From: Planctomycetota bacterium
GTDB lineage: Bacteria > Planctomycetota > UBA1135 > UBA2386
Direction: 5' to 3'
Length of the DNA stretch: 56,590 nucleotides
Assembly: GCA_028281765.1 (NCBI GenBank)
Contig: JANQJF010000088.1
Span: forward strand, 1 to 56,590
Part shown: positions 23,311 to 32,043 of the stretch, piece by piece
How the letters are laid out: each line of letters begins with the position of its first letter
Position numbering within the stretch: the first letter of the stretch is position 1
Translations under genes and position numbers: made by a program
Notes under the pieces: generated by a model
What the model was told of the DNA's origin: nothing
Database searches by the model: none
What the model saw: only the letters and a program-made list of their open reading frames with translations

Positions 23311-25707
23311 TCAACGCGTCGGTCGCAGCTTCGGCTGCAGCAGCACCTTCGACGGAGCGAGCGACTCCACGTCGAAGTTGGTGACGTAGCGCTGTCCGGA
23401 GCTGCCGGCGCCGTCGATCGTGTACGTGCCGACGCTGAGTGCCGGCAATGCATCGTGGTTGGTGCGAACCGCGGTCACCTCGCCGTCGAGCACAGACGTG
23501 CCGTCGTCCGCGAGCACCTCGAACACGAACGAGTCTTCGCCGTCCGGGAGCGAGATGCGCAACGGCACGCGCACGGCGGCCGGCAACGTAGGCGTCAACC
23601 GCAGGACCTCGTCGGCACGCACGTCGACCTGCTGGACGATGCTCCGAAACCCCTCGCCGTACAGCGTGAGTCGGTAGCGCCCGGGCAGCGTCAGGCGGCG
23701 ATGCGCGGGAAGCTGCAGCACCTCGACCTGCTGATCGTCGGGTCCCCCACGAAGCCGTCCGAGATCGTCGAGCACGTCGAATTGGGCGAAGACGCGCACG
23801 TTGTCCCGGCCGACTGGAACCGTCGGCTCGATCTCCACGACGCCGGCGAGTGGTGGGACGAGCCGACCGACGTCCACGACGTCGTTCGCAACCAGGAAGA
23901 CGTCGCGGTGAAAGCGGGCGAACGCGCCGTCGAGGCTGCGCACGAAGAGCGTGAATCGGCCGGGCGGCAACGGACCGATTTCGAAGGCTCCGGTGGACTC
24001 GTCGATCTTCGCGTCGGACATGGTCGCACCCGGCGTCGCGAGGAAGGCTCCCCCGCGCACCTGGAAGGACACCGCCAGGGGACGACCGTCTGTGTCCACG
24101 ACGAACCCCCGCAAGCCGGCCGTTGCGCGATCCTCGTCGCGCACGATCAGCTCGAGCCCCTCCGCAGAGTCGATCACGAAGTTCGGGCCGCCGAAACTGG
24201 TCGGCAGGAACTGACCCGGCTCGCGGACGGTGATCGAGTATCCGACGTCCGGAAGAGTCGCGAGTTCGAACGCGCCGTCGGTCCCCGTCTCGGCCGAACG
24301 ACCATCCTCACCTTCGTGCTCCGCGATGGCCGCGAGCGCGACCGTCCATCCCTGAATCGGCGTACGGTCCTGTGCCAGCAAGCGGCCCGTCACGCGCGTT
24401 CGCGGTGTCAGCTCGATACGCAGTCGATTCGACCGCCCCTCGATCAGCTCGATGCGTCCCTCCGCCGCGACGTGATCCTTCGCACGCGCGCGCCATTCGA
24501 CGGGGCCGACCGGTAACCCGTCGATCTCGAATCGACCGGTCGATTCCGTCGTGGCTCGACCGAGCGCCACGACGACGTCGGCGCCGGGCACGGGCGCACC
24601 GGCGGGCGTGACCACCTCGCCAGAGACGAGGGCACCCGACGTCATCTCGATCGTCAGCTCGACGTCTCGCTCCGCATCCGACAGCTCGATCCGACGCATC
24701 GCAGGCGACAGGCCCGCGGCGCGCACCTTGAGGAACACGAACCCGGGCCGCAGACCCGTGAACTCGAAGCGGCCGCGATCATCCGTCCTGACGTTTCGAC
24801 GCACGCGCTCCGTCTCGACGCGTGGCGGAGCACCGGGTACTTCGACCGTGCGACTCCGAGTCGCGGCGCGCGGCGGCTCGAACGAGACCAGCGCATCTTC
24901 GACCGGTTCCCCGTCGTGCAACACCAGCCCGCGAACGGACATCTCGCGTTCACCGAGTCGCAGCGTTACCACAGGCGGCAAGTCCCGCATCCAAATGATC
25001 GGCGACGACGCGTAGCCGCGCAGACGCGCACCGATTCGAGGCGCCACGTGAGCTCCGCCCGCGAGCGGCACGACCCGCAACATCCCGAGCGAGTCGGTCT
25101 TGCCGAACATGCGCCCCATCGACGCGTCGAAGTGACCGCGCATTCCCGGTGGCCACAACCAAACCTCGGCATCGGCCGCGATCGCGCCGCTCGCATGCTC
25201 GACGCGCACGTCCACTGCAGGTCCGGTCTCGACCGAAAAGTCAACCGTCGCCACCGAGCCCGACGAAACGCGAGTTGTCTTGCGGACGTCTTGCCCGCGC
25301 CGCGCCAGCGAGACGCGCCAGCGTCCGGTCGGCACGCCCTCGAATCGAACGACACCGTCGCGCGCCGTCACACCATCGCGAGCGCTTGCCGTCGCGTCAT
25401 CGCCGAACCGTTGCGCGCGCACGGCGATCCCAGCGAGCCCATGTCCTCCGGACCGCACGCGAACTCGAAGCGTTCCCGAGCCGTTCCGATCGATCGGCAC
25501 CCACGTCTCTCCGACCTCGGACCGCTCGACGCTCCCGCTCGCCCCTTCGCCACCCCGACTCGATACGGGCGACTCGACCTCGGGGTCGAGTTCGTCGGTC
25601 CCGACTCCCACCGCGGGCGGAGGAGCCGCGGCACCGTCCGAAAGCGCCCACCACGCCCCCCAACCGGCGAGCACGAGCACCACGATCGCCAGGAGGATCC
25701 GCTCCAT
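23311..25707 (-). CDS. Membrane-anchored multi-domain carboxypeptidase-regulatory-like protein
   Basis: 798 aa from ATG 25707, which shares one base with the gpsA stop (TGATG). An N-terminal helix (residues about 4-20) anchors it, followed by a Pro/Glu/Ser linker. The rest is a string of carboxypeptidase-regulatory/Ig-like repeats: GLAGIAVRAQRFGD, VRGLVLHDGEPVEDALVSF, VSGEVVTPAGAPVPGADV, VTGRLLAQDRTPIQGW, RGFVVDTDGRPLAV. No catalytic residues are visible. Probably an extracytoplasmic structural or binding protein. Its translational coupling to a phospholipid gene is odd, since no functional link is obvious. Confidence 0.75.
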   Translation of the reverse strand: MERILLAIVVLVLAGWGAWWALSDGAAAPPPAVGVGTDELDPEVESPVSSRGGEGASGSVERSEVGETWVPIDRNGSGTLRVRVRSGGHGLAGIAVRAQRFGDDATASARDGVTARDGVVRFEGVPTGRWRVSLARRGQDVRKTTRVSSGSVATVDFSVETGPAVDVRVEHASGAIAADAEVWLWPPGMRGHFDASMGRMFGKTDSLGMLRVVPLAGGAHVAPRIGARLRGYASSPIIWMRDLPPVVTLRLGEREMSVRGLVLHDGEPVEDALVSFEPPRAATRSRTVEVPGAPPRVETERVRRNVRTDDRGRFEFTGLRPGFVFLKVRAAGLSPAMRRIELSDAERDVELTIEMTSGALVSGEVVTPAGAPVPGADVVVALGRATTESTGRFEIDGLPVGPVEWRARAKDHVAAEGRIELIEGRSNRLRIELTPRTRVTGRLLAQDRTPIQGWTVALAAIAEHEGEDGRSAETGTDGAFELATLPDVGYSITVREPGQFLPTSFGGPNFVIDSAEGLELIVRDEDRATAGLRGFVVDTDGRPLAVSFQVRGGAFLATPGATMSDAKIDESTGAFEIGPLPPGRFTLFVRSLDGAFARFHRDVFLVANDVVDVGRLVPPLAGVVEIEPTVPVGRDNVRVFAQFDVLDDLGRLRGGPDDQQVEVLQLPAHRRLTLPGRYRLTLYGEGFRSIVQQVDVRADEVLRLTPTLPAAVRVPLRISLPDGEDSFVFEVLADDGTSVLDGEVTAVRTNHDALPALSVGTYTIDGAGSSGQRYVTNFDVESLAPSKVLLQPKLRPTR

Positions 25708-26702
25708 CAGCTCTCCGCTTTGTGCTCCCGAGCCATGAGATTCTGTACCGCCGTGTGCGGCGGGACCCCGTCGAACAAGACCGCACACACGGCCTCGCAG
25801 ATCGGCATCTCGACGCCGAGCTGCTCGGCCTGCTCGAGCACCACCCGCGAAGTCCACACGCCTTCGGCCACCTTGTGGGTCGACCCGAGAATCGTCGCGA
25901 GAGTCTCACCGCGTCCGATGCGTTCACCGAACGCGCGGTTCCGCCCGTGCGAGCTGAACGCCGTTACCGCAAGGTCCCCGACACCTGCGAGCCCCATGAA
26001 CGTCTCCGGGCGCGCCCCCGCTGCCTCCCCGAAGCGGCACATCTCAGCGAGTCCGCGTGCGAGCGTGGCCGCCTTGGCGTTGTCCCCGAGCCCCAGTCCT
26101 TCGGCGATGCCCGCCGCGATCGCCATCACGTTTTTGAGCGCGCCACACAGTTCGACACCCAACAGATCACAGCTCTCGTAGACGCGGAACGATTGGTCGC
26201 TGATCGCACTCTGCAGCGCCTGGATCGTGGCCGTGTCGGTCGCAGTGCCGGCGAGCACGAGAGTTGCGGGCAGGCCGCGCGCGACTTCCTCGGCATGGCT
26301 CGGCCCGCTGAGCGCGAGGATCGCGTTGTCGTCCGCGAACTGCGCAAGCACCTCACTCGGGCGCAGCCCCGTGTCGAGTTCGAGCCCCTTCGACAGCGAC
26401 ACGTACGGGACCTGCCCGGGCACGGAGATCCCGAGATCGGCGAACACGCCGCGCACGTGCTGGGTCGGAACCGCGACGAGCACGGCCTGCGTCGACGCGA
26501 GCGCGCGTCCGACATCCGTCGTGATCTCGATCTCCTCGGGAACCATGACGCCCGGCAGGTAGCGCGGGTTCTCCCGCGACGATGCGACCTGCCGCGTGTA
26601 GTCCGGATCGTGACCCCAAACCCGCACGTCGTTGCCGGCGCGCGCGCACGCGATCGCGATCGCCGTGCCGAAACCACCATTGCCCAAGACCGTGATGATC
26701 AT
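25707..26702 (-). CDS. gpsA: Glycerol-3-phosphate dehydrogenase [NAD(P)+]
   Basis: 331 aa. Reduces dihydroxyacetone phosphate to sn-glycerol 3-phosphate for phospholipid synthesis in the cytoplasm. The Rossmann motif GNGGFGTAIA lies at residues 7-16. GPSHAEEVARG and KNVMAIAAGIAEGLGLGDN contain the substrate-binding and catalytic Lys regions, and GLAGVGDL is near 250. ATG 26702 overlaps the plsY stop (ATGA). The in-frame sequence upstream of 26702 is shadow of plsY. Length is normal for the family. Confidence 0.95.
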   Translation of the reverse strand: MIITVLGNGGFGTAIAIACARAGNDVRVWGHDPDYTRQVASSRENPRYLPGVMVPEEIEITTDVGRALASTQAVLVAVPTQHVRGVFADLGISVPGQVPYVSLSKGLELDTGLRPSEVLAQFADDNAILALSGPSHAEEVARGLPATLVLAGTATDTATIQALQSAISDQSFRVYESCDLLGVELCGALKNVMAIAAGIAEGLGLGDNAKAATLARGLAEMCRFGEAAGARPETFMGLAGVGDLAVTAFSSHGRNRAFGERIGRGETLATILGSTHKVAEGVWTSRVVLEQAEQLGVEMPICEAVCAVLFDGVPPHTAVQNLMAREHKAES

Positions 26703-27322
26703 GCTGCCGCCCCCGAGGCTCGCTTCTGCATCGCCTTCTTGATGTTGCTTCGATGAGTCCAGAACAGGAAGAGCGCCGCGGCAAGAGCCGCGATCGTCGC
26801 CGCGATGCGATCGGTGAACGCCGTCGACGGCTCCAGCGCAATGACGGCGATAGCCAAGGTAAGGCCGATTGCGAGGCTGCCGAGGTAGACCTGCCGCGTG
26901 ATGCCGAGCACGACCCCGAACGCGGCGAGCGCGATCAGCAGCGGATACAGCTCGACGGCCGCGAACAGTCCGGTCGTCGTCGCGACGCCCTTGCCGCCGC
27001 GAAACTTCAAGAACGGCGACGCGCAGTGCCCGATGACCGCGCTCGCTCCGAGCAGAACCGGCACTTCGGCTCCCCCATCGATGCCGAACCACGCCGCGAA
27101 CCACATCGCCGGGACGAACCCCTTCGCGAAGTCGAGCAGGTAGATCAACAAGAACACGGGCAGCCGGGTCCGCTTCGAGAACGCCCGGGACGCGTTGGTC
27201 GCGCCGACGTTGCCCGAACCGATACCACGGATGTCGATTCCGAGGAACAGTCGAACGAGCACGAGGCCGAACGGCACTCCGCCGATCAGGTAGGCAACCA
27301 GGCATCCTGCGATCAGGGTCAT
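26699..27322 (-). CDS. plsY: Acyl-phosphate:glycerol-3-phosphate acyltransferase PlsY
   Basis: 207 aa integral membrane enzyme making lysophosphatidic acid from acyl-phosphate and glycerol 3-phosphate. Family motifs GSGNVGATN near residue 41 and KFRGGKGVATT near 105 are intact, and there are about six helices. The true start is ATG 27322, where TACAAT ends 7 nt upstream; the longer frame overlaps the divergent gene. It precedes gpsA with ATGA overlap, a logical pair because GpsA makes the PlsY substrate. Confidence 0.95.
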   Translation of the reverse strand: MTLIAGCLVAYLIGGVPFGLVLVRLFLGIDIRGIGSGNVGATNASRAFSKRTRLPVFLLIYLLDFAKGFVPAMWFAAWFGIDGGAEVPVLLGASAVIGHCASPFLKFRGGKGVATTTGLFAAVELYPLLIALAAFGVVLGITRQVYLGSLAIGLTLAIAVIALEPSTAFTDRIAATIAALAAALFLFWTHRSNIKKAMQKRASGAAA

Positions 27323-27329
27323 CGCCCGG

Positions 27330-27335
27330 ATTGTA
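27330..27335 (-). promoter_or_regulatory. -10 TACAAT, leaderless start of plsY
   Basis: TACAAT (five of six matches to TATAAT) on the minus strand ends 7 nt before ATG 27322. The clearest leaderless promoter of the window. Confidence 0.6.
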
Positions 27336-27360
27336 GGGTTCGGTTCGCCGGGTTCGCGTG

Positions 27361-27366
27361 TACCTT
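27361..27366 (+). promoter_or_regulatory. -10-like TACCTT, leaderless start of the 27375 gene
   Basis: TACCTT ends 8 nt before ATG 27375. Only 25 bp separate it from the divergent plsY hexamer. Confidence 0.45.
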
Positions 27367-27374
27367 CCGCGCGG

Positions 27375-29330
27375 ATGACGAAGCAGCAGAGGATCGGTAT
27401 CGACACCGGCGGCACCTTCACCGACGTCGCGGTCGTCGGGCGAGGTGGACTGCGCATCCACAAGCTGCCGTCGACGCCCGCCGATCCGTCGCGCGCCGTG
27501 CTCGCCGGGCTCGAGGCCACCCGCGAGGGCGAACGACCGGTCGATCTCGTGCACGGAACGACCGTCGGACTCAACGCGGTGTTGACCGGGCGGGTCGCGA
27601 AAACGGCGTTCGTCACCAACGAGGGCTTCGTCGACCTCGTCGAGATCGGCCGGCAAGCCCGCAGCGATATCTACGATCTCGCGGCGCGCAAGCCGACGTT
27701 TCCGGTGCCTCGCCGGCTGCGATTCGGGATCGATAGTCGTCGCGACGCGGCCGGTCGACGACTCGCCAAGCCGACGAAAGCGCGGCTGCGCGAACTCGCG
27801 GCGACGCTGCGGAAACGCGGCGTCGAATCGGTGGCCATCGGCCTGCTCCACTCGTACGCGTGGCCCGAAGACGAACTCGAGGTCCGCGACGCGCTGCGCG
27901 ATCTCGGGGTCCCGACGACGTGCAGCGCCGACCTCCTCCCGGTTTCGGGCGAGTACGAACGATTCGCGACCGCGGCCATCAACGCGGCGATCGCGCCGGT
28001 CATGGAGCGCTACCTCGCGCGCGTCGAGGACGGGATCGACGCAGGCCAGCTGCGTCTGATGCGCAGCAGCGGCGGGGTCATGGGTTCGGACGAAGCCCGC
28101 CGCTACCCCGCGCGCGCGGTGTTCTCGGGCCCGGCCGGCGGAGTCGCAGCATGCGCAGACCTCGCGCGTCGGATCGACGAGCCCCGCGTGGCGACGCTAG
28201 ATATGGGTGGGACGTCTACGGACGTCGCGCTGGTCCACGCCCACGACGATGCCCCGGCAGCGTCCGGTCGGATCGCGGGACTCCCGCTGGCTGCGCCGTC
28301 TTTGGACGTGCACACGATCGGCTGCGGCGGTGGCAGCATCGCGTACGCCGACGTCGGAGGCGCGCTGCGAGTCGGTCCACAGAGCGCCGGGGCCATCCCC
28401 GGCCCGGCCTGCTACGGGCAGGGCGAAGAACCGACCGTGACCGACGCGCACGTCGCGCTCGGCCACCTCGGCGCCTCGACGCTGCTGGGCGGCGACTTCA
28501 CGATCGATCCAGACCGGTCGGTGCGAGTCATCGAGCAGCTCGGCAAGCGCCTCGGGCTCACGCCCCTGGCCTGTGCGCGCGGCATCCTCGAGGTCGCGGA
28601 GATCGCGATGGTCCGCGCGGTCCTCGTGATGACGGTCGAACGCCGCATCGACCCTGCGACCCTGCCATTGGTCGCGTTCGGCGGCGCCGGCGGACTGCAC
28701 GTCGCCGGCCTCGTGCGCCGGCTCGGGATGCGCTTCGGCATCGTGCCCGACCATCCGGGCGCCTTCTCGGCAGTCGGCCTCGCCCTGGCCGGCGAATCCC
28801 GCGAGGCGACGCGAACCATCCTGAAACCTCTCGACGAACTGAGCGAGAGTCAGCGCGCGCGACTGGTCCGCGACCTCGCGGCCGAGGCACGCAGCGGACT
28901 CGAACAGACGCGGCGACCGCGCGCACGCTGCCACGCCCTCGTCCGCTTCGCCGGCCAGGGCGGCGGCCTTTGGGTCGATGCCAACGGCGGTTTGGAGCCC
29001 GCGTTCCGCCGGGCGCACGCCACGATGTTCGGCTTCGAGCCGGACGGCCGGACGATCGAACTCGTGGAGTTGCGTGCCCGCGCATCCGGCACGGGCGTAC
29101 CGATGCCGCGTTCCGAGGCGCCGTCAGCCAAGGGCTCGAAGCCTCGTGCGAACACCCGACGAGCCCCACTGGGCGGCGCCGAATTGGCGATCTACGCGCG
29201 ATCCGAACTGCAGATCGGGACTCGTCTACGCGGCCCGCTTCTCATCGAGGAACACACGTCGGTCACCGTCGTGCCATCGGGCTTCTCGGTGACCACGACC
29301 GCGCATGGATTGGAGCTGCGAAACGGCTGA
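27375..29330 (+). CDS. Hydantoinase/oxoprolinase family protein, subunit A type
   Basis: 651 aa. The N-terminus IGIDTGGTFTDVAVVG and VHGTTVGLNAVL match the hydantoinase A / N-methylhydantoinase A fold, an ASKHA ATPase that drives cleavage of cyclic amides such as 5-oxoproline or hydantoins. LDMGGTSTDVALV near residue 275 is the second phosphate-binding motif. TIGCGGGSIA and GPQSAGAIPGPACYG are further family blocks. Cytosolic. The usual partner subunit B gene is absent on both sides, so either it lies elsewhere or this works alone. Substrate not predictable. Downstream is a convergent lipoprotein unit. Confidence 0.88.
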   Translation: MTKQQRIGIDTGGTFTDVAVVGRGGLRIHKLPSTPADPSRAVLAGLEATREGERPVDLVHGTTVGLNAVLTGRVAKTAFVTNEGFVDLVEIGRQARSDIYDLAARKPTFPVPRRLRFGIDSRRDAAGRRLAKPTKARLRELAATLRKRGVESVAIGLLHSYAWPEDELEVRDALRDLGVPTTCSADLLPVSGEYERFATAAINAAIAPVMERYLARVEDGIDAGQLRLMRSSGGVMGSDEARRYPARAVFSGPAGGVAACADLARRIDEPRVATLDMGGTSTDVALVHAHDDAPAASGRIAGLPLAAPSLDVHTIGCGGGSIAYADVGGALRVGPQSAGAIPGPACYGQGEEPTVTDAHVALGHLGASTLLGGDFTIDPDRSVRVIEQLGKRLGLTPLACARGILEVAEIAMVRAVLVMTVERRIDPATLPLVAFGGAGGLHVAGLVRRLGMRFGIVPDHPGAFSAVGLALAGESREATRTILKPLDELSESQRARLVRDLAAEARSGLEQTRRPRARCHALVRFAGQGGGLWVDANGGLEPAFRRAHATMFGFEPDGRTIELVELRARASGTGVPMPRSEAPSAKGSKPRANTRRAPLGGAELAIYARSELQIGTRLRGPLLIEEHTSVTVVPSGFSVTTTAHGLELRNG

Positions 29331-29378
29331 AAGCCGTCGATTCTGAACTCCTGGAGCCCAATTCCACCGCCCCCGGGT

Positions 29379-29406
29379 TTGACAGTGCGTAGGACTGTGC
29401 TAGGGT
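29379..29406 (+). promoter_or_regulatory. Sigma-70-like promoter TTGACA-16-TAGGGT
   Basis: A perfect TTGACA -35 (29379-29384) is followed after 16 bp by TAGGGT (29401-29406). The predicted start is at about 29412, exactly the ATG of the micro-ORF. A consensus -35 is rare in this window. Confidence 0.45.
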
Positions 29407-29411
29407 TCCCT

Positions 29412-29537
29412 ATGAAGGCGGTGCGCTTGAAGGGGCGCCGTCGGAAAAGATCTGCCGAAACGATGGTCGCGTACTTGTGCGTGGCATCGAGAAGGCTCAA
29501 GCGAACGTTGGCCGGGGGTTGTCCGCCGAGGACGTAA
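29412..29537 (+). CDS. Candidate 41-aa very basic micro-protein
   Basis: ATG 29412 to TAA 29537. The peptide begins MKAVRLKGRRRKRSAE and holds 11 Arg and 4 Lys in 41 residues, so it would bind nucleic acid or ribosomes if made. It starts at the predicted transcription start of the only consensus-like promoter here, so it would be leaderless. Codon use (AGA, AGG, TTG) differs from neighbours. It may instead be a non-coding RNA with a chance open frame. No family recognised. Confidence 0.25.
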   Translation: MKAVRLKGRRRKRSAETMVAYLCVASRRLKRTLAGGCPPRT

Positions 29538-29622
29538 AAACTTGACTCTCCTTCTTCCCCTTTTCCCGAAGTTTATCCTCCGGCTTTTTATTCGCTTCGA
29601 GCTCTCCTGACGCGGACAGGCG

Positions 29623-30426
29623 TCAATCGATCGCGAGTTCGGCACGCGCCGCCGCCGCGAATTCCTTCGCTTCCCGGTGGGCGGCGTCGAGTCGCAGCAC
29701 GCGCGCCCAATCGCGCAGCGCCAATTCGAGCGCGCCGTGCCCGTAACGCATGAGCGCCCGCTGATGCAGCATGCCGACGAGGCGCTGCAGCGTCGGACTC
29801 GCATCGAGCGGTCCGGACTCGGCGATCACGAGCGCCGGCTCGAGGTGTCCACGCTCGAGCTTCTCCTGGATCGCCGCGAGTCGGGAAGCGGAGTCGCTCC
29901 GGTCCGGATTCCGCACGCCCGAAGGCGAGAAAGGGGGACGCCCTTCTGGCGCAGCCGATTCCATCAGAGGCGACGCCGCCTCCGGGCTCGTCACCACCGG
30001 GTGCGTGGTGACGACATCCCCGGACGGCACGTCGAGCAGGACGTCGGGCAGCTTCTCGAGCGCATCGACCCGAGCCCGAGTCGCGTCGAGCAGCAGCCGA
30101 GCCGAGTCGAGTTCGGGCCAGATCTCGAGCGCGCGCTCGAACCGTTCGACGGCCTCACGATCGCGCCATTCCGCGCGAAGACTCAGACCGGACTCCACCA
30201 GCTCCTGACTCAGCCGCACGCGCCGCTCGGTCGCGTGCGCGAGCGCGCGGGACCTCGGGTAGTCCGGGTGCGCGGGCGGCACCCGATCCAGCCGGACGAT
30301 CGTCCCGAGCAGATCTCCCCGCGCGAGGAGAACCTCGGCGGCCGCGAGGTCTCCCTCGGGCAGACTCTGACAACCGACGATCAGCAAGCTGCCAGCGAGC
30401 GATGCGAGCACCGCCCGGCGCGTCAC
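29623..30426 (-). CDS. Lipoprotein with TPR-like helices
   Basis: 267 aa. The lipobox LLIVGC-Q at Cys19 indicates membrane anchoring after export. Residues about 25-115 and 185-265 are helical pairs resembling tetratricopeptide repeats (AAEVLLARGDLLGTIVRL, EAVERFERALEIWPELDSA, ALELALRDWARVLRLDA), joined by a Pro/Ser-rich linker. Likely an assembly or scaffold lipoprotein. Its start overlaps the stop of the HD-GYP-like gene (ATGA), so the two are co-translated and may act together at the membrane. Confidence 0.75.
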   Translation of the reverse strand: MTRRAVLASLAGSLLIVGCQSLPEGDLAAAEVLLARGDLLGTIVRLDRVPPAHPDYPRSRALAHATERRVRLSQELVESGLSLRAEWRDREAVERFERALEIWPELDSARLLLDATRARVDALEKLPDVLLDVPSGDVVTTHPVVTSPEAASPLMESAAPEGRPPFSPSGVRNPDRSDSASRLAAIQEKLERGHLEPALVIAESGPLDASPTLQRLVGMLHQRALMRYGHGALELALRDWARVLRLDAAHREAKEFAAAARAELAID

Positions 30427-31928
30427 CCGGTCGACTCCTCGTTCGGGTTCGCCTCGTCGTTGAGAACCTCGAACTCGATGCTGTCGATCACGCTCTCGAC
30501 GTCGTCGATCGCGACGTCTTCGTGCTCGATCTCGAACCCCTCGCCGGACCCTTCCTCGGTGAGCTTGTACGGCGCCGGACGCAGCGTCGAGTTGCGACGA
30601 TCAGGCGTCGCGATGACGACCGAACCGTGCGCTGCGGACGGTGACGGGTTGCGCCGCATCTCCGCCTCGAACACGTCGAGCAGAGACGGATCGAAGTGCT
30701 CGCCGCGGTCGTCGTGCAGCCGCTCGAGCGCCTCGGGCCAGCTCAGACCCACTCCGCACTGCGTCGTGCTCGTCAACAGGTCGTAGGCATCCGCGATCGC
30801 GAGGATGCGAGCGGCGATCGGAATGCGTTCTCCGCGCAGTCCGTCCGGGAAGCCCGTGCCGTCGTACTTCTCGCGGTGGTGACGGATCGCCGCGACGATG
30901 CCGGTGGATGCCGGCAAGCCCGCCAGAAAGCTCGCGCCGCGCGCGGGCGCGTAGCGCAACGACTCACGTTCGATGCTCGAGAGGTCGTCGACCTTGCGTA
31001 GCGCGGACGAGCGCACGCACGCCTTCCCGACTTCGATCAGGCTCGCCGCCGTCTCGAGTTCGGCGATGCACGGCTCTTCGAGTTCGATCGCCTCGGCGAG
31101 CATGCGAGCGTAGCGCCGCGTACGCTCGCCATGCCCGGAGACGGCGAGGCCTCGCTGTTCGAGGCTCTTGACCAGTCGGCGCGCGAGCTCGAAACCCGCC
31201 TCACGGGACCGCACGCGTTCGGCCTCGATCTCTTGGTCGACGTCGCGCACCGCTTCTGCAATCTCGCCGAACGCCGTGCCGGACAGCGGCACCTTCGGGG
31301 CCTCGCCCTCAGTGTCTCCGTCGCCGATCGCGCGCACGCGAGCGACGGCGTTCTGCAGCTGGAGAACCCAGTGGTGCGCGAGCCACCACGCGACGACGAC
31401 GAGCGACAGCCCGCACAGCAGCGCGATGCCGAATACTTCCCACGCGTAGCCCACGTCCGCAGATGCGTACGGGCGATAGCGAAGACGCACTTCCCCGGCG
31501 AACCCGGAGTTCGCGAGCGCCGGCGCGAGCACCTCCCACGTCTGGTCCTCGTCGTCGAGCGACCGATCGATCGGCCCGTCGGTCGTCTCGATCGTCAGCC
31601 GGTTGCCGCCGAGCGAGAGCCCGGTGTCGAGCCGCACGACTCCGGTACGATCCAGCAGGAGCACGCGCGCAGCAGAGACATCCGCGACGGACGCGGCGAG
31701 CACCGCGAGTCGCAGGTCGTCGCCACGGTCGAGCAGCGGAGCCGCGCGCCGTGCCAACGCGAGGGCAGCGCGTTCCGCAGTCGCATGCTCACGGGCAAGG
31801 CGATCCTCGCGCTCGCGATCGGTCACGACCGTCGCAATCACGAACGACAGACCGATCGCGCCGATCGCCAACACAGCCCACAGCTGGAAAGCGAGTGACG
31901 CACGGCGGCTCTTGGGCGCGGAGAACAC
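30423..31928 (-). CDS. Membrane-bound HD-GYP-like protein with degenerate metal site
   Basis: 501 aa from GTG 31928. Topology: helix 13-36, periplasmic sensor domain about 37-158, helix 160-184, HAMP-like linker to about 240, HD-GYP domain about 245-425, acidic tail. The GYP segment is recognisable (HHREKYDGTGFPDGLRG at 350-366, then IADAYD at 378-383). However, the metal-binding HD pair normally in LLHDIGK is Ile298-Glu299 (SLIEVGK), and the later HP motif is Ala-Pro (YAPARG). With these ligands lost it probably cannot hydrolyse cyclic di-GMP and may act as a binding effector. Coupled to a TPR-like lipoprotein. Confidence 0.85.
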   Translation of the reverse strand: MFSAPKSRRASLAFQLWAVLAIGAIGLSFVIATVVTDREREDRLAREHATAERAALALARRAAPLLDRGDDLRLAVLAASVADVSAARVLLLDRTGVVRLDTGLSLGGNRLTIETTDGPIDRSLDDEDQTWEVLAPALANSGFAGEVRLRYRPYASADVGYAWEVFGIALLCGLSLVVVAWWLAHHWVLQLQNAVARVRAIGDGDTEGEAPKVPLSGTAFGEIAEAVRDVDQEIEAERVRSREAGFELARRLVKSLEQRGLAVSGHGERTRRYARMLAEAIELEEPCIAELETAASLIEVGKACVRSSALRKVDDLSSIERESLRYAPARGASFLAGLPASTGIVAAIRHHREKYDGTGFPDGLRGERIPIAARILAIADAYDLLTSTTQCGVGLSWPEALERLHDDRGEHFDPSLLDVFEAEMRRNPSPSAAHGSVVIATPDRRNSTLRPAPYKLTEEGSGEGFEIEHEDVAIDDVESVIDSIEFEVLNDEANPNEESTG

Positions 31929-32043
31929 CCTGGGTCTATCGGCCCTGCGGCCTCACCGGCTGTGCCGAATCGAGGCCGGCCGTCCAGAACCGGTCATCTC
32001 CCGTTGGCACGGCGTCTTCCGCCGTGCCGGCGCCGGGGCGCGC

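Larger units (their letters stand above)
29331..29622. other. Intergenic region, AT-richer, with promoter and micro-ORF
   Basis: Between the convergent hyuA-type gene and the lipoprotein gene. It contains a TTGACA/TAGGGT promoter-like pair, a 41-codon open frame, and then a pyrimidine-rich tract (29546-29590) with several T-runs that could end a short plus-strand transcript. Base composition differs from the flanks. Confidence 0.5.

Noticed and set aside
29542..29590. Second promoter beginning with TTGACT near 29543
   Set aside because: No -10-like hexamer lies at 16-18 bp; the TTTATCC candidate is too far away, so the tract fits a terminator region better.
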